The notes under the pieces are model-generated. The model was given only the letters and a program-made list of their open reading frames with translations. It made no database searches and was not told where the DNA came from. A stretch of DNA of 64,000 nucleotides from the NCBI GenBank assembly GCA_030411725.1, contig MU839839.1:372001-436000 (forward strand), in the 5' to 3' direction. The translations under genes and the position numbers were made by a program. Positions 23,144 to 34,921 of this stretch are shown here, piece by piece. The DNA comes from Echria macrotheca (taxonomy: Eukaryota; Ascomycota; Sordariomycetes; Sordariales; Schizotheciaceae). Each line of letters begins with the position of its first letter. Position 1 is the first letter of the stretch.

Positions 23144-23972
23144 AAGTCTTATGGGAAGCGGTCGGAGCGTGTCATAGAGGCGTCCGTTTCCTGGGTTTCC
23201 CTCGGACTTAGCTTGACTTGAGCTGGGAAAGGGTAAAGAGGGGGGGGGGGGGGACATAGGGAAAGGAGACAGTTGGGAAGGGGGGAAGGGCTCGGGAAGG
23301 GAAAAAAGATGTGTGCTGGAACTGCTACTGGGCATGCTTGTTGTTTTCCCGGCGCAGGCTTAGATACTTTGCTTTAAGAACTTTGCCAATCACCAAAGTT
23401 CCTCGGTAGAGGAGCTGCTCTGTGAGGACGTGGCAAATGGTCATTGAAGTTGCCTTGCCTGTGTGATGGCCTTACACCCTGAACACGTCTGGTTTGCATG
23501 CACGGAGTTATCTTGCCGAATGGCTCTAGGGGATAAACAAAGAGATGAAAAACAAGGAGGCCAAAAAGTACACGAAGTTGTGAGAATTCCCTGAGGTTGG
23601 CTTTTTGACGACACAACTCAACTGAATGGTTCCGAGAGGTCCTGTCTATCTATTCCTATCATGAATGGCATGCTAGGTAGGCACAAGAGAAAGCAGTGGG
23701 ATAAAATATCCTCGAGACTACGGAATACCCGCCGATCACCTGTTCGTGTAGGATATATAGTATTAAAACAAATGAAAGAAGAGGAGGAGGTGGAGAGAGA
23801 AGGGAAGATCTAAGGCTCTAACAGCCCCCCCTTCCGTTCTCTTTACCTCCCTCCTTCTGAACGCCGAGCTGGCTAGCTGGCCACTCTAAGACTCTATAAT
23901 TAGGACCGATCCACCCCATATCCAGGACATTCTAGGGTAACCTCTCTACGGGCCAAGTGAGAGAGACGAAGA
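23144..23972. other. convergent spacer with poly-G run
   Basis: Between the stop codons of the eIF3m and UMP/CMP kinase genes. A G homopolymer of about 15 nt begins at 23240, shortly after the eIF3m stop. No gene is seen. Confidence 0.5.
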
Positions 23973-25219
23973 TTACAACTTATCCCCCAGAATCTTCCCC
24001 AGCTTCGCCTTGGTCGCCTCAAAGACAGCATCAGGCGGAGCCGTCGCATCAATCTTGACCACCCGCCCCTCCTTCTCATAGTGATCAACAACGGGCATGC
24101 TCGTCTCGATAAACGTGCGGAACCGCTTGCGAATGCTCTCGGCGTTATCATCCGCGCGCCCGCTCGTCTTGCCGCGCTCGAGGAGACGGCGCTCCATCTC
24201 GTCCTCGGGACAGTCATAGAACAGCACCAAGCGGGCGGGACACACGACCTCCTCGAACTTGAGCGCCTGGTCCATCTTGCGCGGGAACCCGTCAATCAAA
24301 AACTTCTTGGGCGCTGTTGGTTTGTCCTGGATGGTGGCCTTCATGGCGTTCTCGAGCAGCTTGACCGTGACTTCCATCGGCACGATCTCGCCGTTCTTGA
24401 TGCAGTCCTTGATCAGCTCGCCGAACTCGGAGCCGGGACGCTCCTGCTCGGCCCGCAGGAGGTCGCCCGCCGACAGGTGCGTGAAGCCGTACTCGGACAC
24501 GAGGCGGGCGCACTGGGTGCCCTTGCCGGCGCCGGGGCCGCCGAGGACGAAGAGGACGGTCACGTCGGAGGGGGAGAAGGTCGGGGTCGGCTTGTTGTTG
24601 AGCTGGGCGGCGGCGCCCGCAACGGCCGGGTGGGGAGGCATTTCTGGCAGTTTTGGTTAGCTTCTTGTCAGTGGTGGCGTGTCTGAGGCGGGGCGGCGCG
24701 TATGGGAAACGAAACAATGGGCTGGAAGGAGCGGATGGGTATCATTGTTGGCCCTCAGTTTTGCGCCCGTTGTTGGCATGCAAGTGTGTGTTTCGGGATG
24801 CAGTGATGAGAAGGGAAGCCTTGACGGCCTACCCTCCCGGCCGTCGGACAATCTCCGGGAACAAGAAGGCGCTTGTTTTTCACACACGTACCTTTTCTCC
24901 GGTTCACTAGCAAGATGTAACCGCCGGAACCCAGGGCAATCACCACAATGAACGGCCAGAACTTGATTGTGTTGGTGCTGTTCCTCGGCGGCGGCGGCGG
25001 TGGGGGTGGCGCTCCGGAGCTGTAGGATCGTCGAGCAGGAGGAGGAGCAGTGAAAGATGTCGGCGTCTTCTTCGTCTGGGTCCAGACACGAGATGAAGAG
25101 GAAGAGGAAGCAGCCCGCCGAAACACGAGCCCGCAATGCTTGTTGGAGCTGTTGCGCAACGTCGAAGATGCCAGTTTCTGCCAGGCTTGGCGATGCGCTG
25201 ACGCTGCCATTGGGTGCAT
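23973..25219 (-). CDS. URA6: UMP/CMP kinase (uridylate kinase) with N-terminal membrane-anchor extension
   Basis: Phosphorylates UMP and CMP (and dUMP/AMP in yeast Ura6) using ATP. Exon 1 is 25219-24892 and exon 2 is 24643-23973 (intron GTACGT...GCCAG), giving 332 residues. The kinase core is in exon 2: P-loop GGPGAGKGT at about 144-152, [11 protein letters not shown], the NMP-binding block [14 protein letters not shown], and the LID region [15 protein letters not shown]. Exon 1 encodes about 110 extra residues: an Arg/Ser-rich presequence ([21 protein letters not shown]), a run of eight prolines, one hydrophobic segment at about 87-105 ([19 protein letters not shown]) and then NRRK. This layout suggests a mitochondrial inner-membrane anchor. 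A second ATG lies two bases into exon 2 and would give a soluble 222-residue enzyme. A start further upstream is possible only through GTG, so the ATG at 25219 was chosen. Confidence 0.88.
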
Positions 25220-26560
25220 GACTGCTTTCCTTGTGATGGGCTGCACGATGACGACCCCTCCTTTGTTTTCTCCTCGAGGTTTGCCGGTCGTCGTTCAGCT
25301 GGTATGGAATTGGGACAGGTGACTTGTGTGTGCGGGCTCGCAGCCGCTCAGCAGACCCGGGCCGAGGTCTCTTGTTTCTAGATTCAAAATGAGTGACTTG
25401 CAAGTTAGTTTCAGTTTCCTGGCGGGAATTTTCGACTCGAGTCTGGCCACCGCGTCTGCGCGTCAGAGACAGGGGGGAAGCTTGGAGCTTCGGGGTGGAA
25501 ACTTTTGACCTGCTGTCGCTGCGAAAAATTGTTAGCGCCTGGAGCGAGATTAGTTATTGTCTATCCAACGACGTTGTCCCTACATACTCTATCAACTACA
25601 CTGTAATAAAACTGAGGTGGGTCACTTCATCTGAACTTCTTCTCGATCAGTAAACTGTAGAGTCCCGGCACCCGAGCTTTGACGGCGCTACTGCCATTAC
25701 ATGCATTGAGATCTGGACGATGCTTTTACTAAAGCACAAAAGTCCCCAAGACACAGTTCACGATGGCCAAGAGGCCCAGAGCCACAACCGGCAGCACCGG
25801 TCGGTGAGTGCAGGGTGGATCATGACGAAGTAAAAAGACCGACAGTGTTATCATCGGAAATAAAGGGAAATGACCTTATCACTGGACTTGTCTTCTTCGA
25901 TGCCAACGCAGCTGAATCGAATCAGGTCATCTGCGCAGCCGCCGTTAAACCCTAACCCCACGAGCAACACCCCTTCCTCACACAAAGTGTCGCCCGACAG
26001 GGAAAAGTACCAGGTCGCGATAATAGGCCATCTCGTACAGCTTGCTCTGGGTAGCGCTTGTCCTTGGATAACTCAAACCAACTTGGACACTGACACTCGG
26101 CCCCTGACATTGCCGTGGCGGACTCCAACCTCCTCCCATCACGCAATCAATATTCAAGTAAACCACCAACGCCACAGTGCAACCCATTTTGAAGTTAAGC
26201 AAATGCCATTTTGCAGCTTAATTCTCACGTCTAGATCCTAGCTATGTAGATCGGTGGCTTTCGATATCCCAGTATTCATCGTTCATCCTTCGTCACCGCC
26301 ATTCCTCGTATTGTACAGTCCACCGCCGAGATTCCCACCAAATTAATATGTAGAACAAGCAGTTGCTACACCCGGGAGCGACTAGATCTGCCCGATGTAC
26401 CCTTAGCTTTCGCCGTCAAACGCCTTTGGTATTTCCCAATGTAAACAAAAGAAACAAAAAATGAGTTCAGCCCAGCCATCTCCTCGGCAGCTCAGCTGTC
26501 CCAGTATCGAAAGAAAATTTTATGCACAGCACCTTCGACCATCCCCAACGCGGCCAACGT
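25220..26560. other. spacer between the UMP/CMP kinase and tetraspan genes
   Basis: It holds the UMP/CMP kinase promoter and the 3' flank of the tetraspan gene. A telo-box-like AAACCCTAACCCC is at 25947-25959. No protein gene is recognisable among the short frames. Confidence 0.5.
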
Positions 26561-28119
26561 CTACCGTTGGAAGTTGAATGACGTTTGTTGGGGCGGGGGG
26601 CTCTTGACAGCCTGGCCAGCGTAGGCGCCGGGGATCGGAACAGCCTCGTATTGCTGCTCACCCTCAGCCATGGGTGCGTGATCATTGACCGTCGGGGCCA
26701 CCGGGACCGGCGGCGGGGTCGACGTTTCTCTTACTGGGGAGGCAAAGCCGCCCTTGGGTGTGATTGGCGTGGCGGGGTTAGCCTTGGGCGGAGCGGGCTG
26801 AAGCTTGAACCCCTCGTGCTTAGGAGTGAAGGAGGACTCGGGAATAACCAGTCGGTTGCCGCCAGGGGTAAAGGGCGAGGCACCCTCCTCGATGTCGCCG
26901 AGAGATCGGTAGGTCGAAGGCGGGAAGCGCGGCGAAAGGGCGTACTGGGAGAAAGCGGGTGACTTGGGACCGAAGCCGGGAGTGTTGGGAGCCGACTGGG
27001 TGCGGAGCTGAGCAAGATACAGATCGGAGCGAGCCTTGTCGCGCATGTCCATCGACTTGTGGAGCTTGCGCTTGGACCAGTAGCGGTAGAAGACGATGCT
27101 GTACAGGGTGATGCTGATGATCTCGACGACGAGCTCGATGATAATGCAGATAAGCGTCCAGTTCTGAAGGCGGCACACGAGGGCGTAGTCGACCTTCTCG
27201 GAGAACAGCTCGGAGCGGTGGTTCTGAACACAAGCCCATCCCCACATGTCCTGGTTGCTGCTATTGCTTCGGGTGAATTGCAGAACGCCAGCGGCAACAG
27301 CCCACATGATCATGCTGAAGATGAACCAGCCGACCGCGAACATGGTGTAGTAGACTCCGACCTTCTCCGCCCTCTGGTGACCACCACGGCAGTAACCGAC
27401 AAAGACCGAAACACAGATAAGGAGCGAGACACAGGCGCAGGCAAGAACCACCTTTTGCGGCCAGGTGTTGGTGTTGCCAGCCCAGGCGGGCAGCCCGTTC
27501 ATGGCCGGCAGAGCCTTGGTAGCATTGAAGATGGCGAAGGACGAAGAGATCATGGACATGATGATGAGACTGCAGCTGAAGTTGACGCCACGGAGAGCAA
27601 ACTTGGCCATGCGCACGCGCGTCTTGATTTTCTGTGGCATTGTTAGTACAGCTTCTTTCTGAAAGCCGTCGTGGAAACACTTACCAGATCCTTGGCCTGG
27701 TCCTTCTCGGTCGACTTCTCCCTCTTCTCCAAGATCTCCTCCTCGCGGAACGTCGGGCTCAGGGGGTTGGCGAAGCTGCGGGCTCCGGCTCCAGGGACCT
27801 TCATGGCGCTCTTCAGCGGTGACCTCGGTGTCATGGGCATCGCGACGGATTCCCGGTTGTTGTTGCCCCCAATATAACCAAATCCAACATCCCCTGGCTG
27901 AGCCTGGACAACCTGCGAACGATCGGAGAACGGAAGCCGCTTGGGCTCGATGGGCGAGTGGACGGCGGTGGCCTCAGCGAAGCGCGGAGTCCTCGGGGGC
28001 TTAGCCAGCGACGAGGAGGTCGACGTTGAGGAAACCGAAGACGCCGAGCCGGCAGACATGGTGCGAGCCGGCGTGAGATTCAGGGCCATCGGCCGCTTCT
28101 TTTCGTCGTTGATCGCCAT
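26561..28119 (-). CDS. fungal four-span integral membrane protein, function unknown
   Basis: There are two exons, 28119-27685 and 27631-26561, with a consensus intron (GTAAGT, branch TACTAAC, CACAG), giving 501 residues. The first 145 residues are Ser/Pro-rich and basic, with many SP/TP motifs, and are probably cytosolic and phosphorylated. Four hydrophobic segments follow at about 161-181, 205-225, 236-260 and 303-325. The loop between the third and fourth is long and includes the Cys- and Trp-containing block DMWGWACVQNH. The C-terminal 170 residues are again cytosolic, rich in Pro, Ser and Thr (TPxSP-type motifs), ending SFNFQR. The layout is like MARVEL-type tetraspan proteins, but I cannot assign a family with certainty. 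There is no clear N-terminal signal peptide. Confidence 0.85.
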
Positions 28120-31100
28120 GGCGGCGTTGTGATAGCTGAAAACAACAAGGAAAGAAAGAAGAGACCAGTCTTCGTTGTTGGTACGAGCTATGCGAGAGGC
28201 TGGTTACGGGACTTAGTCGACGACGGCGCGAGTCCTCTGCAAAGCTTGGAAGCAGAAGGGAACCAAGTGAAGTATATGGAAAGCGAGAGCCCAGCTACCG
28301 GAAACAAGAAGGAAGAGTTCCAGAATAGTAAGGCGAGGCGCCGGGGGAAGGGTGGTGGTTTTGAATAGCCGCTGCCACTACCACTGACACGACATCCGAC
28401 CTGGCTGGACGAGCCTCGCTGCTGCATGGGAGGATGAGCAACGGACCGACGAAAGAATGGAGGGGGTCCATACCTGAGCAAGGGGGTGGGCGAGTGCCGC
28501 TGGCTGGGGGACGACGCTGATAGGAGGGCAGGTTGATCTACCCAATAAATCCCGGCGACTCGTGATGGAAATAGACGCCCAGGTGGTGACGGAGTGGCAC
28601 CGAAGCACTACTAGTTGCTTGGGCGGCCCGGAGAGCGGCCACTGGGTGCAGACGACGGCTGTTAGATGAACAGGGCCTCCGAACGGGCGCGGCGGCTGCG
28701 TTGTCTCTGGCGTTTCTCTCTGTTCTCTGCTGCTCTCTCGAGGGCTGACGAGGAGGATGAAGAGGGGAAAGGCGTAGAGAGAGGAATACTCGTCCAGGTC
28801 AGGAACCAACGTCTAGAACAACGCGAGCACCGTCGGGGTGATAAGGCACATCACACCGCACGGAGCTTCAGCCAGATGAGGGGCTGGCAACCGAATATAG
28901 CAACGCTTCTTTGATCGAGGACACCCTCGACCGGCGACGAGCCGTGGACTCGCGTGGCGGCACAATACCTCCTCACATCTCGGGGCCAGAGACCTTGGCG
29001 CCCACGTCCTCGCAAAACCCGGGACGCGCATATGCGGGTGCACGGCAGCCATTGGTCGACGGCGGCAGCTCTCAGCGAGCGCTTTTGCCGGATTGGAGAC
29101 GAGAGGCTGGCCATTTGGTGAGCAGCGGTCGGCCGAAGGAAGGGCCAAGAGGGGAGGGACGGCCTGTGGTTGGGCGGCAAGCAGCAACCAGCGCAGATTC
29201 GCCCGCCCCCGCCCCCCGGCTCAACTCGACGTTTGCTTGCTCAAAGGTCCCCTCGCACTTGCTCCCGCGCATCCGCCATCTGCCTCCCCTGCACCGATCC
29301 CCGCGTTGATAGGCCCTGCGCAGCCAGGTTTCTAAACACGCAGCCAATCACCGTCCCATCTTCCGTGATCGAGCTGCCGGTCATGCATGGGGGTTAGGCG
29401 GCACGCCGTGCCACCCAGCGACAGCCTTGACCACTTTGGATCTTCTCCCAGCGTGCCATGCGCTTGCCCTAGGCCCCTCTCACAGAGTTTACCGCACCGC
29501 ACAACCTGAGGAATCACGAGTGGCATTGGCGGGCAGCCGAACGTCTGGGCGAGCACACACGGTCACACTGAGAATGCTGACCATCCTCCTTGTCATCGCA
29601 TAACCCCGCCTTTTTCTCTTCTCTTGAGAAAAAAATTCTCTCATCCATCCCGTCCGTCGTGTCATGACAGATCGTCTGCTCTCGAACCCGTCTTTCTTTA
29701 GCATCGATGCGCAGGGATCGACGTGGAGATCCGGCTCCCATGTCAACGGCGACTCGACTGCCGTCGGGGACCGAGCGGCTCACTGGGCCAAGGCCGTCCG
29801 GTGTAGAGACAATCTAAAATGCTGACGGACAAGTGAGATTCTGGAGTCTGTTTAGAAGAAGGATCGAACATGTCAATTTGGAAGAAGCTACCCGAATTGC
29901 ACTTCCAAATCCCTCGCCGATATTGAGTGCTCATGGCCGACCTGCCCCTGGCGGGCTGGAATAAGCGACGGGACCTGTTCTCGCGTCGCATTGTCCCGGA
30001 ACATTGAGCCCAGCCCGGCGTCGACGACGGGAGGGGATCAGATCGGAACAGGCTTTTAGCCCACCATCTTGGTTTCCCGATCCCACCACACGCCATGTTC
30101 AGTATTTTTAGCCCACATGCACGTCACTCACGAATGGGAGCTATCGGTGCATATGCAGTTTAGCCCACCATCTTTCGATTTTGCCCTCAATTCGGGATGG
30201 AGCACGGTGTCTCTGCAGATGGGACGGTCGACATCCAGTTGCTGCACACCCAGCATACAGACACACATGGCTCTACTAATTTTATAACGATAAGTCTTCT
30301 GTCACTCACCCAGACTGGGTACCGGTAGCCTTCCTAAGTCAAGGCGGCGGTGGGCGGGACATGCCGGCTATCCCGCATTTCTTCTGCAGATGAAGCGTTG
30401 CAGGTACGGCGCCGACATAACTCCATGCTTGCGAGCAAGTTGGAGAGAACCACGTACGTACACTACGGATAGAGGTGATCGAAGCTCTTCTCTGACTTGA
30501 AACATCTGCACACGGCAGCTTGCAGGAAACAATCACTGTAGGGTTCTTTTTACCCCCTTTTCGTTGGACAATTCGGAGGATTAGTCCCTCCAATGGAGAC
30601 TCCATCTCCAGAGGCTGTCATGTAACTCAAGAGCGAAAAATCGGAAGAGTGGCCCGGGTATTTCAAATCGCACTGCTCGTAGCGAGTATAGACCCACACT
30701 TGGATATCCAGACGATCTAGACGAGGCCTTTTCTTTCGTCTCCGGGCTGAACCACAGCCTCACAAGGGGAAGCACACACCAGGGCACAAACATGATGCCG
30801 GGATGCTGGGGTCGAGGCCGGTAGGCAGTGCCGAAGGATTCTCAGTGGAACAGCCGCGCCGCACCGTTTGATCAGGGCTAGTGGCGTCAAGGAGAACCCT
30901 CTCAACGTCAAGCGATTAGGGCTGCTTACAAGATTAGCAAACCATCATTAAAACTCGCAAGTTTCCGAGACCTCTAAAACATGTTTCTGTCCCACTCCCG
31001 CTGACAGCAGATCACTCCAACTTCCATTGCATAATTCCGCTTGACTCGAGGACCCAGATGATAAGCCAGAACGTGGACTGCTTAGCCGACGAGCCCCGAA

Positions 31101-32529
31101 GGATGCGGGGGCTTGCTGACGTTTGGTGGTGGCGTGGAACCAACTCGGAAGGCGGGAAACACTGCTCCAAGTGGCCACAAGGCGGTCTCCTATCGCCGGT
31201 GTCAAGCGGTCTGTCTTGAAGCATGCCCCATTCGGATGGCCTTATTGCAAAGGGGCTCCCAGCGGGACCGACCCGGCCGAAGCAGGCCATGACGACTCGA
31301 TAGGTTTGGTATCTCCGAGACATCTTTGTTGGCACCAGTCAAGGCTGGGTTGTGCCATTCCGCGACGATGTTCTGAAGTTGCTCTAGTTGGCCCTATGGG
31401 TAAAAACCCATGGTCCTATCGTGGGGTAATTAGAGGTTGTTCACTACGTAAGGTTGAGATTGGGCACAGAACTACCAGGTAGACTTGAACGATGATGGAG
31501 AAACGCTTATACTTTACCAAGATACAAATCAATATTGACCGTGCGGGCGAGAGCGAGGCTGGTCTATGCACTGATGCTTTCTATTGAAGATCTGGGAGGG
31601 TAACCGTCGTTTCAGCGGCTTCATCATACTGGTTTACATACTCCGTACCTGTCGTGGTTCATCGTCAAAGTCACCAATGGTTCACGTGATATACCACCAA
31701 CGCAAGCAGCTTCTTCTCGTCACAGACTTTGCCATTAGGACTCGTAGAAGCCCATATTCCGGAGACATCTACACCACAGGTCACCTTGTTCGGGAGGTGA
31801 CAGCTCTGAACGTGGTATATCACCCCCATTCTCTGAGTTCCGGGCTTTGATTGAGTCTTCAGTAAAAACGGGAGTCTGCAGGAAAAATTGGAATGACCTG
31901 GAGATGGCAAGCCGCACGTGAGACCACTTGAAAGATGAGAGCTAAGTTTGGATGAAGGTCGTAAGTAGAGGCTTCTCGGCACACAAAACAGCGATTGCGA
32001 AGAGGGGCTCAAGCCAGTGGAGATAGGCCGCAATAACTGATGGTAGGGTTGGTCTAGTGCAGGTCAAAACAGAACCGAGCCTTTTGTATTTCTCTAAAGG
32101 CCTTCTTGATAAAACTATATCCCCAAGGCCGTTTTAGCAGAAATATCGTCAAGTGCGGGCCACGCTTGAGCCATGGGGAGGCCTGTGACTCTTTCTTATC
32201 GAGTTTATCGGCCAAACGTGGGGCATTGGCGCTAGCCAGATCCGGACTAGCACAATGCGGGACCTCAACCTCTCTCCTCGATGACTGCACAAAAATCTGG
32301 AGCGAAATCTTGCCCATCGATAAATCGTGCTCCACGCAACACACTCCATCCTTGAGCAACAGTATTCGGAATCCAACGCCGTTCAATAGTACCGAATTTC
32401 CAACGCTCACGAAGCTCTGAACGACAAGCTCGGCGCGTTCTGCGACGTATCCCGACCGCTAGCAACATCTGAGGAGGGGCTCGAAAAATCAGTGCCCCGC
32501 GCCGCCACCACCCGATATAGTCGCCCAAC
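28120..32529. other. 4.4-kb stretch without recognisable genes
   Basis: The longest gene-poor interval outside the repeat island. Open frames here are short, overlap on both strands and show no recognisable domain or consistent splicing. The region contains an evenly spaced TTTAGCCCAC motif near 30055-30170 (separate entry). It is flanked by the divergent tetraspan and eIF2 gamma genes, so their promoters lie at its ends. A non-coding transcript or a strongly decayed gene cannot be excluded by eye. Confidence 0.5.
30055..30172. repeat. three TTTAGCCCAC motifs at exact 52-bp spacing
   Basis: TTTAGCCCACCATCTT begins at 30055 and again at 30159, with TTTAGCCCACATG at 30107, so the spacing is 52 and 52 bp. 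The sequence between the motifs is not alike, so this is not a simple tandem repeat with uniform decay. It could be a set of phased binding sites (about five helical turns) or chance. Confidence 0.5.
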
Positions 32530-34166
32530 ATGGCTGCCAACGGGGATAAGTTTGGCAACGATATCGAGTCGGATTCGGACTCTGGAAACGAGTCGCATGT
32601 CGATGCCCATGATTCCGATCACGAAGACGAGAAGCCGCTCAAGTCGTCCATGAAGAAGACGGCACCCCCGCCTCCAGTCGACCGCCCGTACCTCCCTCCC
32701 CAGACTGACCCAAAGGATCTCGATGTTAAGACTTTGAGCCCTTTGACGCCCGAGATTATCGCGCGTCAGGCGACCATCAACATTGGAACCATCGGACACG
32801 TCGCTCACGGAAAATCGACCGTGGTCAAGGCTATCTCAGGCGTTCAGACCGTCAGGTTTAAGAACGAGCTTATCCGAAATATTACCATCAAGCTCGGGTA
32901 CGCCAACGCCAAGATCTACAAGTGCGACAATCAGGAGTGCCCGCGGCCGACATGCTATCGGAGCTACAAGAGCGAAAAGGAAGTCGACCCCCCCTGTGAG
33001 CGGGAAGGCTGCACAGGCACATACCGGCTGCTTCGTCATGTCTCGTGAGTAGTCGCTCCATGATGCCTTGATTGTTTTTGTGCAAAATTAACGAAAGCTA
33101 GCTTTGTCGATTGCCCCGGTCACGATATTCTGATGAGCACTATGTTGTCAGGAGCTGCTGTCATGGACGCTGCGCTTCTTCTCATCGCTGGAAACGAATC
33201 TTGCCCCCAACCTCAGACTTCGGAGCACTTGGCAGCTATCGAAATCATGAAGCTGGACAAGATCATCATCCTGCAGAACAAGGTTGATCTGATGCGAGAG
33301 GAAGCTGCCAAGCAACATTACGACTCTATCCTGAAGTTCATTCGAGGCACTGTGGCCGGCAAGTCACCGATTATTCCCATTTCGGCCCAGCTCAAATTCA
33401 ACATCGATGCTATAAACGACGCGATCGTGAATACCATCCCGGTGCCGCCCAGAGACTTCTCGATGGACCCTCACATGATTATCATTCGATCTTTCGACGT
33501 CAACAAGCCGGGTGCCGAGATTGAGGAACTCAAGGGCGGTGTTGCTGGCGGCAGTATTCTTCACGGTCTGCTGAAGCTCGGTGATGAGATTGAGATTCGG
33601 CCCGGTATCGTCAGCCGCGATGACAACGGCGACTTGAAGTGTACCCCCATCTTCAGCAGAATTGTGTCCCTTAACTCTGAAGCCAATGACCTCAAGTACG
33701 CCGTTCCGGGTGGTCTGATTGGCGTGGGTACCCGCATCGACCCGACACTCTGCAGAGCCGATCGTCTCGTGGGCTTCGTTCTGGGTCTCAAGGGCCGTCT
33801 CCCTCAGATCTACAGCGAGATCGAGGTCAACTTCTACCTCCTCCGTCGCCTTCTTGGTGTCCGTACTGCGGATGGGAAGCAAGCCAAGGTTGACAAGCTG
33901 GCCAAGAATGAAGTTATCATGGTCAACATCGGATCTACGTCGACAGGTGCCAAGGTTTCGGCCATCAAGAAGGACGCCGCCAAGCTCATCCTGACGTCTC
34001 CTGCGTGCACCAACATAGGGGAGAAGGTTGCCCTCAGCAGACGTATCGAGAAGCACTGGCGTCTGATTGGCTGGGCGAATATCACAGCGTAAGTCTCTTT
34101 CGGGTTCTAGTCTTCATTTGCTAACAGATATGTAGTGGTGTCACGATTGAGCCGTCAACAGCCTAA
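32530..34166 (+). CDS. GCD11: translation initiation factor eIF2 subunit gamma
   Basis: The GTPase subunit of eIF2, which carries initiator Met-tRNA to the 40S ribosome. There are three exons: 32530-33044, 33102-34088 and 34136-34166 (last exon 31 nt), giving 510 residues. The N-terminal 65 residues are acidic and Ser-rich. The GTPase motifs are G1 GHVAHGKST at about 89-97, G3 DCPGHD (immediately after intron 1), G4 NKVDL and G5 SAQ. A zinc-ribbon knuckle ([12 protein letters not shown], then CEREGC) lies between G1 and G3, as in all eIF2 gamma proteins. Domains II and III follow, and the tiny last exon adds GVTIEPSTA. Identification is secure. Confidence 0.96.
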
Positions 34167-34775
34167 GGCGGGATGCTTTTCACTACGTCGTACATGACAT
34201 TGGGAGACTTGGGAGACTTGGCAGGATAACTGCTTCGGGTAGAGAGGTAGTTCACCAAAAAGGAGTTTAGGTGATTGACCGCATACAGAACGGTCCTGAG
34301 CATTGTGCACTTGGTAATTTGGTACGATGGGTTACGAATCGGCCGCATTTGTACTTAGGTGTCTGGTTCCAGGCTGGGGGTTGCACTGGCCTCGAAGCCC
34401 GCCTCCCGAGAAGGCCGTTTCTTTCTCGTGTACATCAGCGGAATTCCAAGCGAGCCCTTTCCAGAACGAACTCGTCGTTACCATGACGGCTCTTGACTAG
34501 CCTTATCTATGATGTGCTGATATGTGAATACTTGCATCCTCAGCCCTATTGATTGGCATGCTCTAGGTCCCTTGACAGCATGAATTTCAAACAAAATGCC
34601 CGCCGAAATTGTCTCGAGGGTTATGATTCTTTTCCGGGGGTCTCAAGAGAAAGGACACGGGTTGTTACTGAGAGCAGCCCTGGTACAATACAACTATGCT
34701 ATGCTAGTAGATGCTTGGAGCTGTCCCGATTGTTCCATGCCTCCCACCGCAGCTTTATTTCTTGTCTACGATAGT
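34167..34775. other. left flank of the repeat island
   Basis: 3' flank of the eIF2 gamma gene leading into the repeat-rich region. No gene is recognised. Confidence 0.4.
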
Positions 34776-34898
34776 AGGTAGGCACTCGTGTGCTATAACC
34801 AGCTAGAAGAGGGACCGCTTAGTTACCCTCTTAAGGGGTGGTGGAAGCCTTTGGCTTCTTACGGTTTAGGTCTAAGACAAATAAATATTTCTTCTTGT
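34776..34898 (+). repeat. dispersed repeat, copy A
   Basis: Similar to the reverse complement of 60130-60290. Shared blocks, in order, are TAGGCACT, TGTGCTATAACC, AGAGGGACCGCTT, CTTAAGGGGTGG, GGAAGCC, TTACGG and AAGACAAA. It lies 24 bp before the MITE. The ends are judged by eye. Confidence 0.65.
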
Positions 34899-34921
34899 CT
34901 ACTTTGTTGGGGCGTCTAATA

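Noticed and set aside
28378..29347. Overlapping open frames of 91-143 codons upstream of the tetraspan gene
   Set aside because: They overlap on both strands, several start at non-ATG codons, and none shows domains or conserved-looking composition.
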